From a bacterium (GTDB taxonomy: Bacteria; JAMCPX01), in NCBI GenBank assembly GCA_021800575.1, contig JAJYYW010000044.1, positions 1 through 8,284 on the forward strand: 8,284 bases of DNA, in the 5' to 3' direction. Position 1 is the stretch's first letter, and each line of letters opens with the position of its first letter. The translations under genes and the position numbers were made by a program. The notes beneath the pieces are model-generated. The model saw only the letters and a program-made list of their open reading frames with translations. It was not told where the DNA came from and made no database searches. This document shows, one piece after another, positions 1-6,185 of the stretch.

Positions 1-660
1 AAGGACAGCTACACCCTGCTGGACGCTCTTGAGGTCCTGCGCCGCCGGGCGCCAGTCAGGTATACGCTGACCGCACTCCACATCGACACCGGGGCACCGG
101 GCATGAAGAGCGGCCTCGTTGAAACCTACCTCCGGGAGCACGGGTATGATTACCACGTCGAACACACACAGATACTGCGCACCGCACTCGAACACAACAG
201 GGGTGGGAAACTCCTGTGCTCGCTGTGCTCACGGCTGCGCAGGGGCGTGTTGTACAACTCGGCATCGAAACTCGGGTGCACCAAGATTGCACTCGGGCAC
301 AACATGGACGACTTCATCGAAACGCTGCTCATGAATATCTTTTTCAACGGCAGGATCAAGGCAATGCCCGTGATCAGCATATCGGACAACTACAAGGTCA
401 CGGTGATACGCCCCCTGCTGTACGTAAAGGCGCACGCCGCGCTCGCGTACGCCGCGGCGATGGAGGCGCCACTGATCGACCCGCAGTGTCCTGTTTCCAT
501 GATGCCGCAGTTGACAAACCGACAGAAAATAAGGAAAATGATTCAGGAACTTGAGAAGGACCACCCTGCGCTCAAGGAGTCGATAGGTGCATCCCTGAAA
601 CACGTACAGACAGAGTACCTTCTGGACAAGCGGTTCATGAAGCCTGCGGGCGAACACTAA
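1..660 (+). CDS. ttcA: tRNA 2-thiocytidine synthetase TtcA family, 5'-truncated by window edge
   Basis: TtcA-family ATPase that thiolates cytidine 32 of certain tRNAs in the cytoplasm, using ATP and an Fe-S cluster. Reading frame 1 is open from the first base, and the first residues are KDSYTLLDAL, the end of the SGGKDS PP-loop, so the true start lies upstream of the window. The ATG at 103 is internal. Further family signatures are CSLCSRLRRGVLY (cysteine codons at 217 and 226), KIALGHNMDDFIETLL (about 283-330) and VIRPLLY (about 403-423). The C-terminal CxxC region of E. coli TtcA is here CPVSM (Cys codon at 487), with a single cysteine. Three cysteines therefore remain; as I recall, E. coli TtcA uses three cysteines to hold a [4Fe-4S] cluster, so the set is compatible with activity. 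A related thiolase (TtuA-like) of different specificity is possible. galU follows 19 bases downstream on the same strand. Confidence 0.87.
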   Translation, partial: KDSYTLLDALEVLRRRAPVRYTLTALHIDTGAPGMKSGLVETYLREHGYDYHVEHTQILRTALEHNRGGKLLCSLCSRLRRGVLYNSASKLGCTKIALGHNMDDFIETLLMNIFFNGRIKAMPVISISDNYKVTVIRPLLYVKAHAALAYAAAMEAPLIDPQCPVSMMPQLTNRQKIRKMIQELEKDHPALKESIGASLKHVQTEYLLDKRFMKPAGEH

Positions 661-679
661 AGGAGAGGCAGAACAATTC

Positions 680-1543
680 ATGAAGATCAAAAAAGCGATC
701 ATACCGGCGGCAGGATACGGAACGCGGTTCTTACCGGTGACCAAGGCGGTGCCGAAAGAGCTGCTGCCGATCGTGGACAAACCCATGATCCAGTACATCG
801 TTGAAGAGGCGAAGCTCTCGGGCATAGAACTGGTGATCCTCATCGTGAACCACGGAAAAGAGGCGATCGAGGACCACTTCGACATCAACTACGAGCTTGA
901 AGACACACTGCGGAAAAAGGGCAGCAACGGCCTCCTTGGTCTCATCGAGGGCCTGTCGGACATGATCAAGATCGTGTCCATCCGCCAGAAAAAGGCCCTG
1001 GGGCTCGGGCATGCGGTCCTGCAGGCAAAGCACCTTATCGGCGATGAGCCGTTCGCGGTCATCCTCGGCGACGATATCATCGATGCACAAAGACCGTGCC
1101 TTCAGCAGATGGTCGAGGTGTATGAGCGGTATCAGAAGCCGATCATCGCTGTCCAGCAGGTCGCGCGGGAAGACATATCGCGCTACGGCATCATCAAGGG
1201 AACACAGGCAGATGACAGGGTCTATCTGCTCGACGACGTCGTTGAAAAGCCTTCACCCGAGACAGCACCGTCGGACCTCGCGATCATCGGGCGGTACATC
1301 CTGACCCCGGAGATCTTCGATATCCTCGAGAACATACCCACGGGTGCCGGCGGAGAGATACAGCTCACGGACGGCCTGAAGGTCCTGTTAAAGCACAACG
1401 GCATGATAGGATACCGCTTTGAAGGAGAGCGGTATGACGGCGGCGACAAGCTCGGCTTTTTGCTCGCGAATATCGCGTACGCCATGAAGCGGCCGGAGAT
1501 AAAGGACAAGCTCGTCGATTACCTGAAAGGATATACCCGATGA
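680..1543 (+). CDS. galU: UTP--glucose-1-phosphate uridylyltransferase GalU
   Basis: Makes UDP-glucose from UTP and glucose-1-phosphate in the cytoplasm, a precursor for lipopolysaccharide, exopolysaccharide and galactose metabolism. The 287-residue product has normal family length and is intact. Visible motifs are the nucleotide-binding loop AAGYGTRFLP (residues 10-19), the following KELLP (26-30), the LGDD metal and sugar-phosphate site (129-132), VEKP (188-191), GRYIL (204-208), GEIQLTD (225-231) and FEGERYDGGDKLGFL (247-261), where the lysine of DGGDKLG is conserved in the family. The start is supported by a purine-rich AAAGGAGAGG at 659-668, which overlaps the upstream stop codon. The stop overlaps the next gene in an ATGA. 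Gene order with ttcA upstream and an exported protein downstream suggests one operon. Other sugar-1-phosphate nucleotidyltransferases (RmlA, CugP) are less likely given the GalU-type KELLP, GEIQLTD and DGGDKLG motifs. Confidence 0.95.
   Translation: MKIKKAIIPAAGYGTRFLPVTKAVPKELLPIVDKPMIQYIVEEAKLSGIELVILIVNHGKEAIEDHFDINYELEDTLRKKGSNGLLGLIEGLSDMIKIVSIRQKKALGLGHAVLQAKHLIGDEPFAVILGDDIIDAQRPCLQQMVEVYERYQKPIIAVQQVAREDISRYGIIKGTQADDRVYLLDDVVEKPSPETAPSDLAIIGRYILTPEIFDILENIPTGAGGEIQLTDGLKVLLKHNGMIGYRFEGERYDGGDKLGFLLANIAYAMKRPEIKDKLVDYLKGYTR
1527..1531 (+). promoter_or_regulatory. Shine-Dalgarno AAGGA that fixes the start of the exported-protein gene
   Basis: AAGGA lies 8 bases before the ATG at 1540 and inside the 3' end of galU. 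The alternative in-frame ATG at 1552 would sit 20 bases away, so the overlapping ATGA start is preferred. Confidence 0.6.
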
Positions 1544-2376
1544 AAAAATTTATGCTCGCCTGCGCGGCACTCGCTGTGTTTGCGGGGTTCATCATTCCTG
1601 CCTCAAAGATGGCCTCGCTGATGAAGGCGCAGAATGGCCTGGGTGTGCTCGTGCTCAACGGCACGGCGTTTTTCAACCTGGGAAAGGCTTACAGCAACAC
1701 GCCGGTCCCCTGCCGGATCATCGTCACGGCGAACGGCACCCTGCGCCAGGATTACCTGTTTCCACGGGCGCACATCACCCTTATCAATGCGGGGATTCAT
1801 CAGTTCACCCTGGTGAACGGCGTTCGACTGGCCTCTCCTGTCGGGATTTTTGAACAAAACAATGTCGCAGCGGTGCTGTTTGCATTGTATCTGTCGGACA
1901 ACCCCGGGCGGGTCTTCAACGAGATCGGCGTCAACCAGGCGGCGGTCGCGTACGGGCTTGCAAACAACAGGGCTGCGTATATCATCGGCACGGATGCAGA
2001 CCAGCTGTTCATCGACAACGAGGACACGGTCCCTCTCATGTACCGGATTACCGCAGGCACCACTGTCATCCTGTCCGCGGTAAAAGATTACATGACCAGT
2101 GCCGGTCTGCTCGCCGCCACTGCTGTTCCTAAGCCAGCGGCCAACGCCGGCGACCTCTCCCTGATCACGCAAGCCGGCGATGTCACGCAAACAGCGGCGA
2201 CACTTCCGCGCATCGTCGAGCTGTACAACGGGAACACGCTTGTCCAGCGGTGGGAGTTTGACCATGCCCTGCTGCTCCACAGCGACGCGGTGATCAAGGC
2301 ACTCTTACCGACACCGTACGAGATCAGTAGACTGCGGGTCACGGACCAGCCGCTCTCCCCGTTCATGCTGTTTTAA
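1540..2376 (+). CDS. exported protein of unknown function, coupled to galU
   Basis: I do not recognise this 278-residue protein with confidence. It begins with MKK, followed by a hydrophobic stretch (about residues 5-20), consistent with a Sec signal peptide cleaved near ASKMA (21-25) or with an N-terminal membrane anchor. A cysteine at residue 8 is too early for a normal lipobox. The mature part is rich in small and beta-prone residues and has few charges. One segment, AAYIIGTDADQLFIDNEDTVPLMYRI (145-170, key residues the QLFID and the VPLMYR), loosely recalls LolA-like outer-membrane lipoprotein-sorting proteins, where a lipid-facing sheet carries similar wording; this is weak pattern memory, not a match. 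An Ala/Pro/Thr-rich linker lies at about 190-222, followed by a short C-terminal module starting LPRIVELYNG. Its ATG overlaps the galU stop, so it is probably co-translated. An envelope or periplasmic role is inferred only from the signal and the neighbour. Confidence 0.8.
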   Translation: MKKFMLACAALAVFAGFIIPASKMASLMKAQNGLGVLVLNGTAFFNLGKAYSNTPVPCRIIVTANGTLRQDYLFPRAHITLINAGIHQFTLVNGVRLASPVGIFEQNNVAAVLFALYLSDNPGRVFNEIGVNQAAVAYGLANNRAAYIIGTDADQLFIDNEDTVPLMYRITAGTTVILSAVKDYMTSAGLLAATAVPKPAANAGDLSLITQAGDVTQTAATLPRIVELYNGNTLVQRWEFDHALLLHSDAVIKALLPTPYEISRLRVTDQPLSPFMLF

Positions 2377-2450
2377 AGTTTACACGAGTCGGGATACAAA
2401 CGGAAAACATCAGGAGCAGTTGATTCCATACGTTTGCGGGTACCGTTCAA
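2377..2450. other. convergent intergenic junction
   Basis: This is 74 bases between the stop of the exported-protein gene and the stop of murJ on the other strand. It contains a perfect 6-base inverted repeat, CAAACG (2397-2402) and CGTTTG (2431-2436), with an inner ATCA/TGAT pair, but the loop is long and no T-tract follows on either strand. I cannot call a terminator here, although one is expected between convergent genes. Confidence 0.4.
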
Positions 2451-4016
2451 TCAATGGAACAGTTTTCGCCTGAGCATGGCAAGGGCATCGTGCAGCTCTT
2501 CGATCCCGAGAAGATATGCAACAACGCCGTACGAAATTATTCCGGCGAGGATAGCACACAACAGCAGGATTGCCAGTCTGAGCGCACCGTAGTGAAGGGT
2601 GCTGAGGATGTTCCTCCTGAACACCAGCTCCAGGATCACCCCCATCACCGCAGACGCTGCAACAGCTTTGAGCAACGAAACCATGATCGTTGTGAGCCCG
2701 ATGTTGCCGATTTTTCTCCTGAGTGCGAACAGCAGGTAGAACGTGTTGAAATACGCCGAGATGCTCGTTGCCAGCGCAAGTCCCCGGTACGCCATGGTAT
2801 TCATGAGCCAGATACTGAGGAGCAGGTTGATGACGACCGTGAAAAACGCTATGACCACGGGGGTCTTGGCGTCCCTGAGTGCGTAGAATGCCTGGGTGAT
2901 GACCCGGGAGAATGCGACCGACCACAGGCCGACGGCGTAATACAGCAATGCCGAAGAAACCGCCAGGGTATCGGACATGCTGAATGATCCCCGATGAAAG
3001 AGGACATCAATAATCGGACGCGCGAGAATGATGAGCCCCACGGTTGCGGGCACGGTAACGAAGTTCAGGAGCCTGAGCGAAAAAGCAAGGGAGTCCTTGA
3101 GCCGGGAAACACCTTCGCCCGCCGTATCCCTCGACATGGCGGGCAGGGCCGCAATGGCAATGGAAACGGCGAAGATGCCCTGCGGAAACTCGAACAGCCG
3201 CGATGCGTAGTACAGGTAGGAAATACTGCCGGTCCTGAGAAAGGAGGCGAGCACATTGCTCACGAACACGTTGAGCTGGTACACCGCGGCACCGAACATC
3301 ATGGGCAGAAACAGGAACAGCGATTCCCGCAAGGCGGGGTGACGGTAATCGAAGTTCAGGGAGAACAGGAATCCCTTCCGGTGCATGAGGATGAGCTGGG
3401 GCACCAGCTCAAGCGCGGCGCCCACGAGCACGCCCGCCGCAACGATCAGGATCGCGTGACGTCCGTGGTTGGCGATCAAGATGAACGTGATAATGGATAT
3501 GTTCAGGATGATCGGGGACAGCGCCGGAACAAAGAAATGCTTGAGCGAGTTCAACAGCCCCATGCACAGCGCCACGATACTCACAAACAGGATGAAGGGG
3601 AACATGATCCGGTTGAGCATGACGGTCAGTCTGAATTTTTCAGGATGCAGCTCGAATCCCGGGGCAAACAGATAGATCAATTCCTTCGAGAAAACCACGC
3701 CGAGCACGGACAGCACAAGCAGGGCGATGAGCAGATAGGTGAACGTGATATCGGACACCTTCTTCTCCTCTTCGTCTCCGTACCTTGTGTGGTAGGATGT
3801 GAACACCGGGATAAAGGCGCTGCTCATGGCGCCTTCGGCCACAAGCCTGCGCAGGAGGTTGGGAATCCTGAATGCGACAAAGAAAGCATCCGCGGATGTA
3901 ACCGCACCGAAGAAGTAGGCGAAACTGATGTCCCGGATAAGACCGAGGATCCTGCTCGCGAGGGTCATCATGCTCACGACCCCGGCGCTCTTCGCAATAT
4001 CTGATCTGCTGCTCAT
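2451..4016 (-). CDS. murJ: lipid II flippase MurJ (MviN family)
   Basis: Moves the peptidoglycan precursor lipid II across the inner membrane. The 521-residue product is of normal family length and consists mostly of hydrophobic segments compatible with about 14 transmembrane helices. N-terminal family signatures are clear: SRILGLIRD (21-29), SADAFFVAFRIPNLLRRL (41-58, with the conserved Asp43 and Arg56/57) and AEGAMSSAFIP (60-70). Further along are ASRLFEFPQGIFAVSIA (271-287) and LFHRGSF (339-345). I place the start at 4016, where ATG overlaps the upstream stop as ATGA; the longer reading from 4061 would add 15 residues atypical of the family and overlap the upstream gene deeply. There is only a weak ribosome site, which fits translational coupling. 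It is the last gene of the minus-strand run. I see no truncation. Confidence 0.95.
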   Translation of the reverse strand: MSSRSDIAKSAGVVSMMTLASRILGLIRDISFAYFFGAVTSADAFFVAFRIPNLLRRLVAEGAMSSAFIPVFTSYHTRYGDEEEKKVSDITFTYLLIALLVLSVLGVVFSKELIYLFAPGFELHPEKFRLTVMLNRIMFPFILFVSIVALCMGLLNSLKHFFVPALSPIILNISIITFILIANHGRHAILIVAAGVLVGAALELVPQLILMHRKGFLFSLNFDYRHPALRESLFLFLPMMFGAAVYQLNVFVSNVLASFLRTGSISYLYYASRLFEFPQGIFAVSIAIAALPAMSRDTAGEGVSRLKDSLAFSLRLLNFVTVPATVGLIILARPIIDVLFHRGSFSMSDTLAVSSALLYYAVGLWSVAFSRVITQAFYALRDAKTPVVIAFFTVVINLLLSIWLMNTMAYRGLALATSISAYFNTFYLLFALRRKIGNIGLTTIMVSLLKAVAASAVMGVILELVFRRNILSTLHYGALRLAILLLCAILAGIISYGVVAYLLGIEELHDALAMLRRKLFH

Positions 4017-5131
4017 CCAAGGATCCCGTCGAGCGCCTGCGCTATCGTCACCAGGGAGCACAGGTTCATCAATTCCCTGTCCATGATGAGTGAGGACAGG
4101 TAATAGGCGATTTTCTGCGACCGGACCTTCGACTTCAGGTAGGCAATCAACTCCTGATCGTGGAGGGCTATGCTGTCCATGGTGAGGGTCTGCTCGAGCG
4201 TTATCCGCAGCGGATCGTCCTGATCCAGGGTTCGGATGATCCTGCTGCTCTGTGCCCGTCCGGCATCGTTGTACAGGAGCGGATGTATCTTGTTGACGAT
4301 GAACCCGGCGAAGTGAATCTCGTATCCCTTCATGATGCTGTAGAAGTAGACGGCCTCTTCGATGGCCTCCCGGGTGGGCGCGGTCACCATATAGAACTGG
4401 ACCCGGGGTGACGCCAGCAGATCGTGCACCTCTTTTGCGCGGGATTTAAATCCGGAGTACAGGTCATTGAACTCGCTGAAAAACTCGGTAAGTTCTTCCA
4501 CGATCTCCAGCCCCACGTAGCTCTTCAGGAGTTTCACGATCTTCTGCGGCGCCCGGTTGAGGATGTTGAACCCAATCATGCTCATGCTCGTCGAAGGACG
4601 GATAAGCCATTTGAGTACCCCGGAGCTTATCAGCTGGATGAGCCGGTTGGGGGCGGTCAGAAAATTGATGGCGTGACGTGCCGGCGGCGTATCGACGACG
4701 ATGAGATCGTAGTCGTAATCCTTTTTGATCTCGTACAGCTTTTCCATCGCCATGTAGTCCTCGGAACCGGCAAGCTCGCCGGAGACGTAGTGATAGTAGC
4801 TGTTGTTCAGTATGGCGTCTGCCTTCTGGGGCGAGGAAGAATACTTTTTGATAAGGTTGTTGAACGTGGTCTGCGTCTCGAGGATCATGGCGTCGAGGCT
4901 TCCCCGGATGGGCTGGCCGCACTGCTGGAGTGCTTTGAGCGGAACCGGCGTGGGCGTATTCTTCAGCTCCTTGATGCCCATGGATTGCGCAAGCCGCTTC
5001 GCAGGGTCGATGGTCATGACGAGGGTCTTTTTTCCCCCGAGCGCTCCGGTCATGCCGATGGCAGAGGATACGGTCGTCTTCCCGACCCCGCCGGTACCAA
5101 CGCAGACAATGACTTCGGGCTGTTCCTTCAT
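4013..5131 (-). CDS. ArsA/Get3-like ATPase, second of a pair, non-canonical Walker A
   Basis: A SIMIBI-class P-loop ATPase of the ArsA/Get3 family, 372 residues, predicted cytoplasmic. The P-loop is GTGGVGKTT (12-20): the general Walker A lysine (Lys18) is present, but the signature lysine of the deviant motif KGGVGKT is replaced by Thr13. TIDPAKRLAQSMG (40-52) is the family's switch I region, and VVDTPPARH (145-153, Asp147) is switch II. FIVNKI (277-282) is the adenine-side strand. Residues about 157-230 form a long, hydrophobic and methionine-containing helical region where Get3 proteins bind clients. The combination recalls the M. tuberculosis protein Rv3680. The start ATG overlaps the stop of the first ATPase gene (ATGA), and its own stop overlaps murJ. 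No CxxC zinc motif of eukaryotic Get3 and no arsenite-type cysteine triad are visible, so an arsenite pump role is unlikely. The client and partner are unknown. Confidence 0.88.
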   Translation of the reverse strand: MKEQPEVIVCVGTGGVGKTTVSSAIGMTGALGGKKTLVMTIDPAKRLAQSMGIKELKNTPTPVPLKALQQCGQPIRGSLDAMILETQTTFNNLIKKYSSSPQKADAILNNSYYHYVSGELAGSEDYMAMEKLYEIKKDYDYDLIVVDTPPARHAINFLTAPNRLIQLISSGVLKWLIRPSTSMSMIGFNILNRAPQKIVKLLKSYVGLEIVEELTEFFSEFNDLYSGFKSRAKEVHDLLASPRVQFYMVTAPTREAIEEAVYFYSIMKGYEIHFAGFIVNKIHPLLYNDAGRAQSSRIIRTLDQDDPLRITLEQTLTMDSIALHDQELIAYLKSKVRSQKIAYYLSSLIMDRELMNLCSLVTIAQALDGILG

Positions 5132-6078
5132 GGCGCACCGGTTACCAGGGGGTCGACAGAGAATGACAGGGAGTCTGCCACGGACAGCTCGTCCTCGTCC
5201 ATCTCCATGAACGGCAGGGTCAGCACGGGTATCCCTTTAATGGCATCGTTGAGCCCGCGGACAGCCTTTTTTTCGATGTTTGCATAGGTAATAAATACCT
5301 CCACGGCACCCAGGATCGCCTCCTGGGCTGCCTGGTTCTCCGCGATCGTGTTCAGCCTCGTCCTGTAATACCCGGTATCTGTTATGCTGATCGTGCCGGA
5401 CACAGCCATGTTCACGATGATGGCCCCCAGTGCCGGACGACTCATGGCCGCGAGTTCTCGTTTTGCCTCGAGCGCTTCCGTGATGGCCATCTCGTCCGGC
5501 GTGCTGACTATAACGACCGAACACCGGTCCGACAGGATCAGGCTGTTCACCTTTTCAGCCTCTTTCCGGACCGGCCCTATCCTGAACATGTTCATGACAC
5601 TCTGGGGGGTCCTGATGAACGGTACGAATTTACCGAGCTGGGGCGAGTCCACGATGATCGGATCGTACAGGTAGGCACCTTCGTCGTCCCGCTTTTTTTC
5701 AAGGTCGTACAGCTTGCCGACCGCAACGAGTTCTTTGAGCCCCGGTGCGGTATTTGAAAAATGGCGGTAGAATTTCGTATTGATCACGAACTTCGAAATC
5801 ACGTCGAGGACCAGCTGGCGCCTGATGTACTCTGCGAGCGCATCTGACGGCGATATATTGATGTAGGTGAAGCCCTTCTCAATCCCGGTCTCCTGGTACG
5901 GCTCAGCCTTGATCTTGAATATGTGCTCGAGCCGCCTGTCCGGAAAAAACTCCACCAGCAGCGGCCGGTGCCCTGCCCTGTGGAACGATATGCCGAGCGC
6001 CGCAGACAGCATGCTCTTGCCCACACCGCCTTTCCCCGTAACAAACAGAACCCTCTTGCCGGAAAATGTTTCTTTCAT
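5128..6078 (-). CDS. ArsA/Get3-like ATPase, first of a pair, canonical deviant Walker A
   Basis: A 316-residue ArsA/Get3-family ATPase, predicted cytoplasmic. The P-loop TGKGGVGKSMLSAAL (14-28) keeps both the signature Lys16 and Lys21. LLVEFFPDRRLEHIF (40-54) follows where family members have VEvd, and SNTAPGLKELVAVGKLYDLE (108-127) matches the APGLxExxxxGK block of the Rv3679-type proteins. Switch II is IVDSPQLGK (142-150), in place of the more usual D[TA]PP. VSTPDEMAITEA (191-202) and GAIIVNMA (218-225) are late core strands. The helical insertion after switch II is much shorter than in its downstream partner. Its stop overlaps the partner's start. It is separated from feoB by 107 bases, so it may have its own promoter. 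By analogy with paired actinobacterial proteins, a heteromeric Get3-like complex is likely but not shown. The start at 6078 is the only ATG, GTG or TTG in this frame after the preceding stop, though its ribosome site is unusual. Confidence 0.87.
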   Translation of the reverse strand: MKETFSGKRVLFVTGKGGVGKSMLSAALGISFHRAGHRPLLVEFFPDRRLEHIFKIKAEPYQETGIEKGFTYINISPSDALAEYIRRQLVLDVISKFVINTKFYRHFSNTAPGLKELVAVGKLYDLEKKRDDEGAYLYDPIIVDSPQLGKFVPFIRTPQSVMNMFRIGPVRKEAEKVNSLILSDRCSVVIVSTPDEMAITEALEAKRELAAMSRPALGAIIVNMAVSGTISITDTGYYRTRLNTIAENQAAQEAILGAVEVFITYANIEKKAVRGLNDAIKGIPVLTLPFMEMDEDELSVADSLSFSVDPLVTGAP

Positions 6079-6085
6079 ACATACA

Positions 6086-6102
6086 CCGCGTATGCGGCTC
6101 CC
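6086..6102 (-). promoter_or_regulatory. candidate ribosome site with small hairpin in the spacer, first ATPase gene
   Basis: Reading the minus strand, GGGAG (6102-6098) is followed directly by CCGC-ATAC-GCGG (6097-6086), which can fold into a 4-pair stem, and then by 7 bases to the ATG at 6078. An AGAGGAG also lies at 6110-6104. Without folding, both purine runs are too far from the start (19 and 25 bases); with folding, GGGAG would be at a normal distance. This is inference from spacing only. Confidence 0.3.
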
Positions 6103-6112
6103 GCTCCTCTGG

Positions 6113-6136
6113 ACCGTATCGTTTCTCTGTTACGGT
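6113..6136. repeat. 6-base inverted repeat ACCGTA/TACGGT in the spacer
   Basis: ACCGTA at 6113-6118 and TACGGT at 6131-6136 are perfect inverted copies 12 bases apart, just upstream of the first ATPase gene. It could be a weak RNA hairpin in the leader or a binding site. It is short enough to be chance. Confidence 0.3.
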
Positions 6137-6185
6137 ATATGGATCGTCCGATAAAATCAAATGTTTGAAGAGGCCGGGCTCCTGC

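Larger units (their letters stand above)
6079..6185 (-). other. spacer between feoB and the ATPase pair
   Basis: This 107-base spacer is the only real gap in the minus-strand block. No clear rho-independent terminator follows feoB. A possible but poor sigma70-like promoter, TTGATT followed by an AT-rich CATATACC about 15-17 bases on, can be drawn at about 6134-6158 on the minus strand; I do not rate it. The leader carries an inverted repeat and a structured start region, listed separately. Confidence 0.4.

Noticed and set aside
229..888. Minus-strand open frame of 219 codons opposite ttcA and galU
   Set aside because: It crosses the ttcA-galU boundary antisense to both conserved proteins, with no motif.
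2994..4004. Long plus-strand open frame (336 codons) opposite murJ
   Set aside because: The product is full of His, Glu, Gln, Arg and Gly with no fold-like pattern, and it lies wholly antisense to a certain murJ. It is a composition shadow of the hydrophobic codons on the other strand.
4017..4061. Earlier murJ start at 4061
   Set aside because: It adds 15 residues unlike MurJ N-termini and would overlap the ATPase gene by 49 bases, whereas the ATG at 4016 makes the usual ATGA overlap and is followed at once by the family N-terminus.
4424..5287. Plus-strand open frame of 287 codons opposite the two ATPase genes
   Set aside because: It spans the junction of two well-supported genes on the other strand and shows no family signature.
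4013..6078. Arsenite efflux (ArsA of an ars operon)
   Set aside because: No arsB, arsR, arsD or arsC lies nearby, and the arsenite-binding cysteines are not seen. Paired Get3-like ATPases fit better.
6160..6181. Possible terminator after feoB (AGGAGCCCGGCCTCTT on the minus strand)
   Set aside because: The stem is at most 3 pairs in register and no T-run follows.
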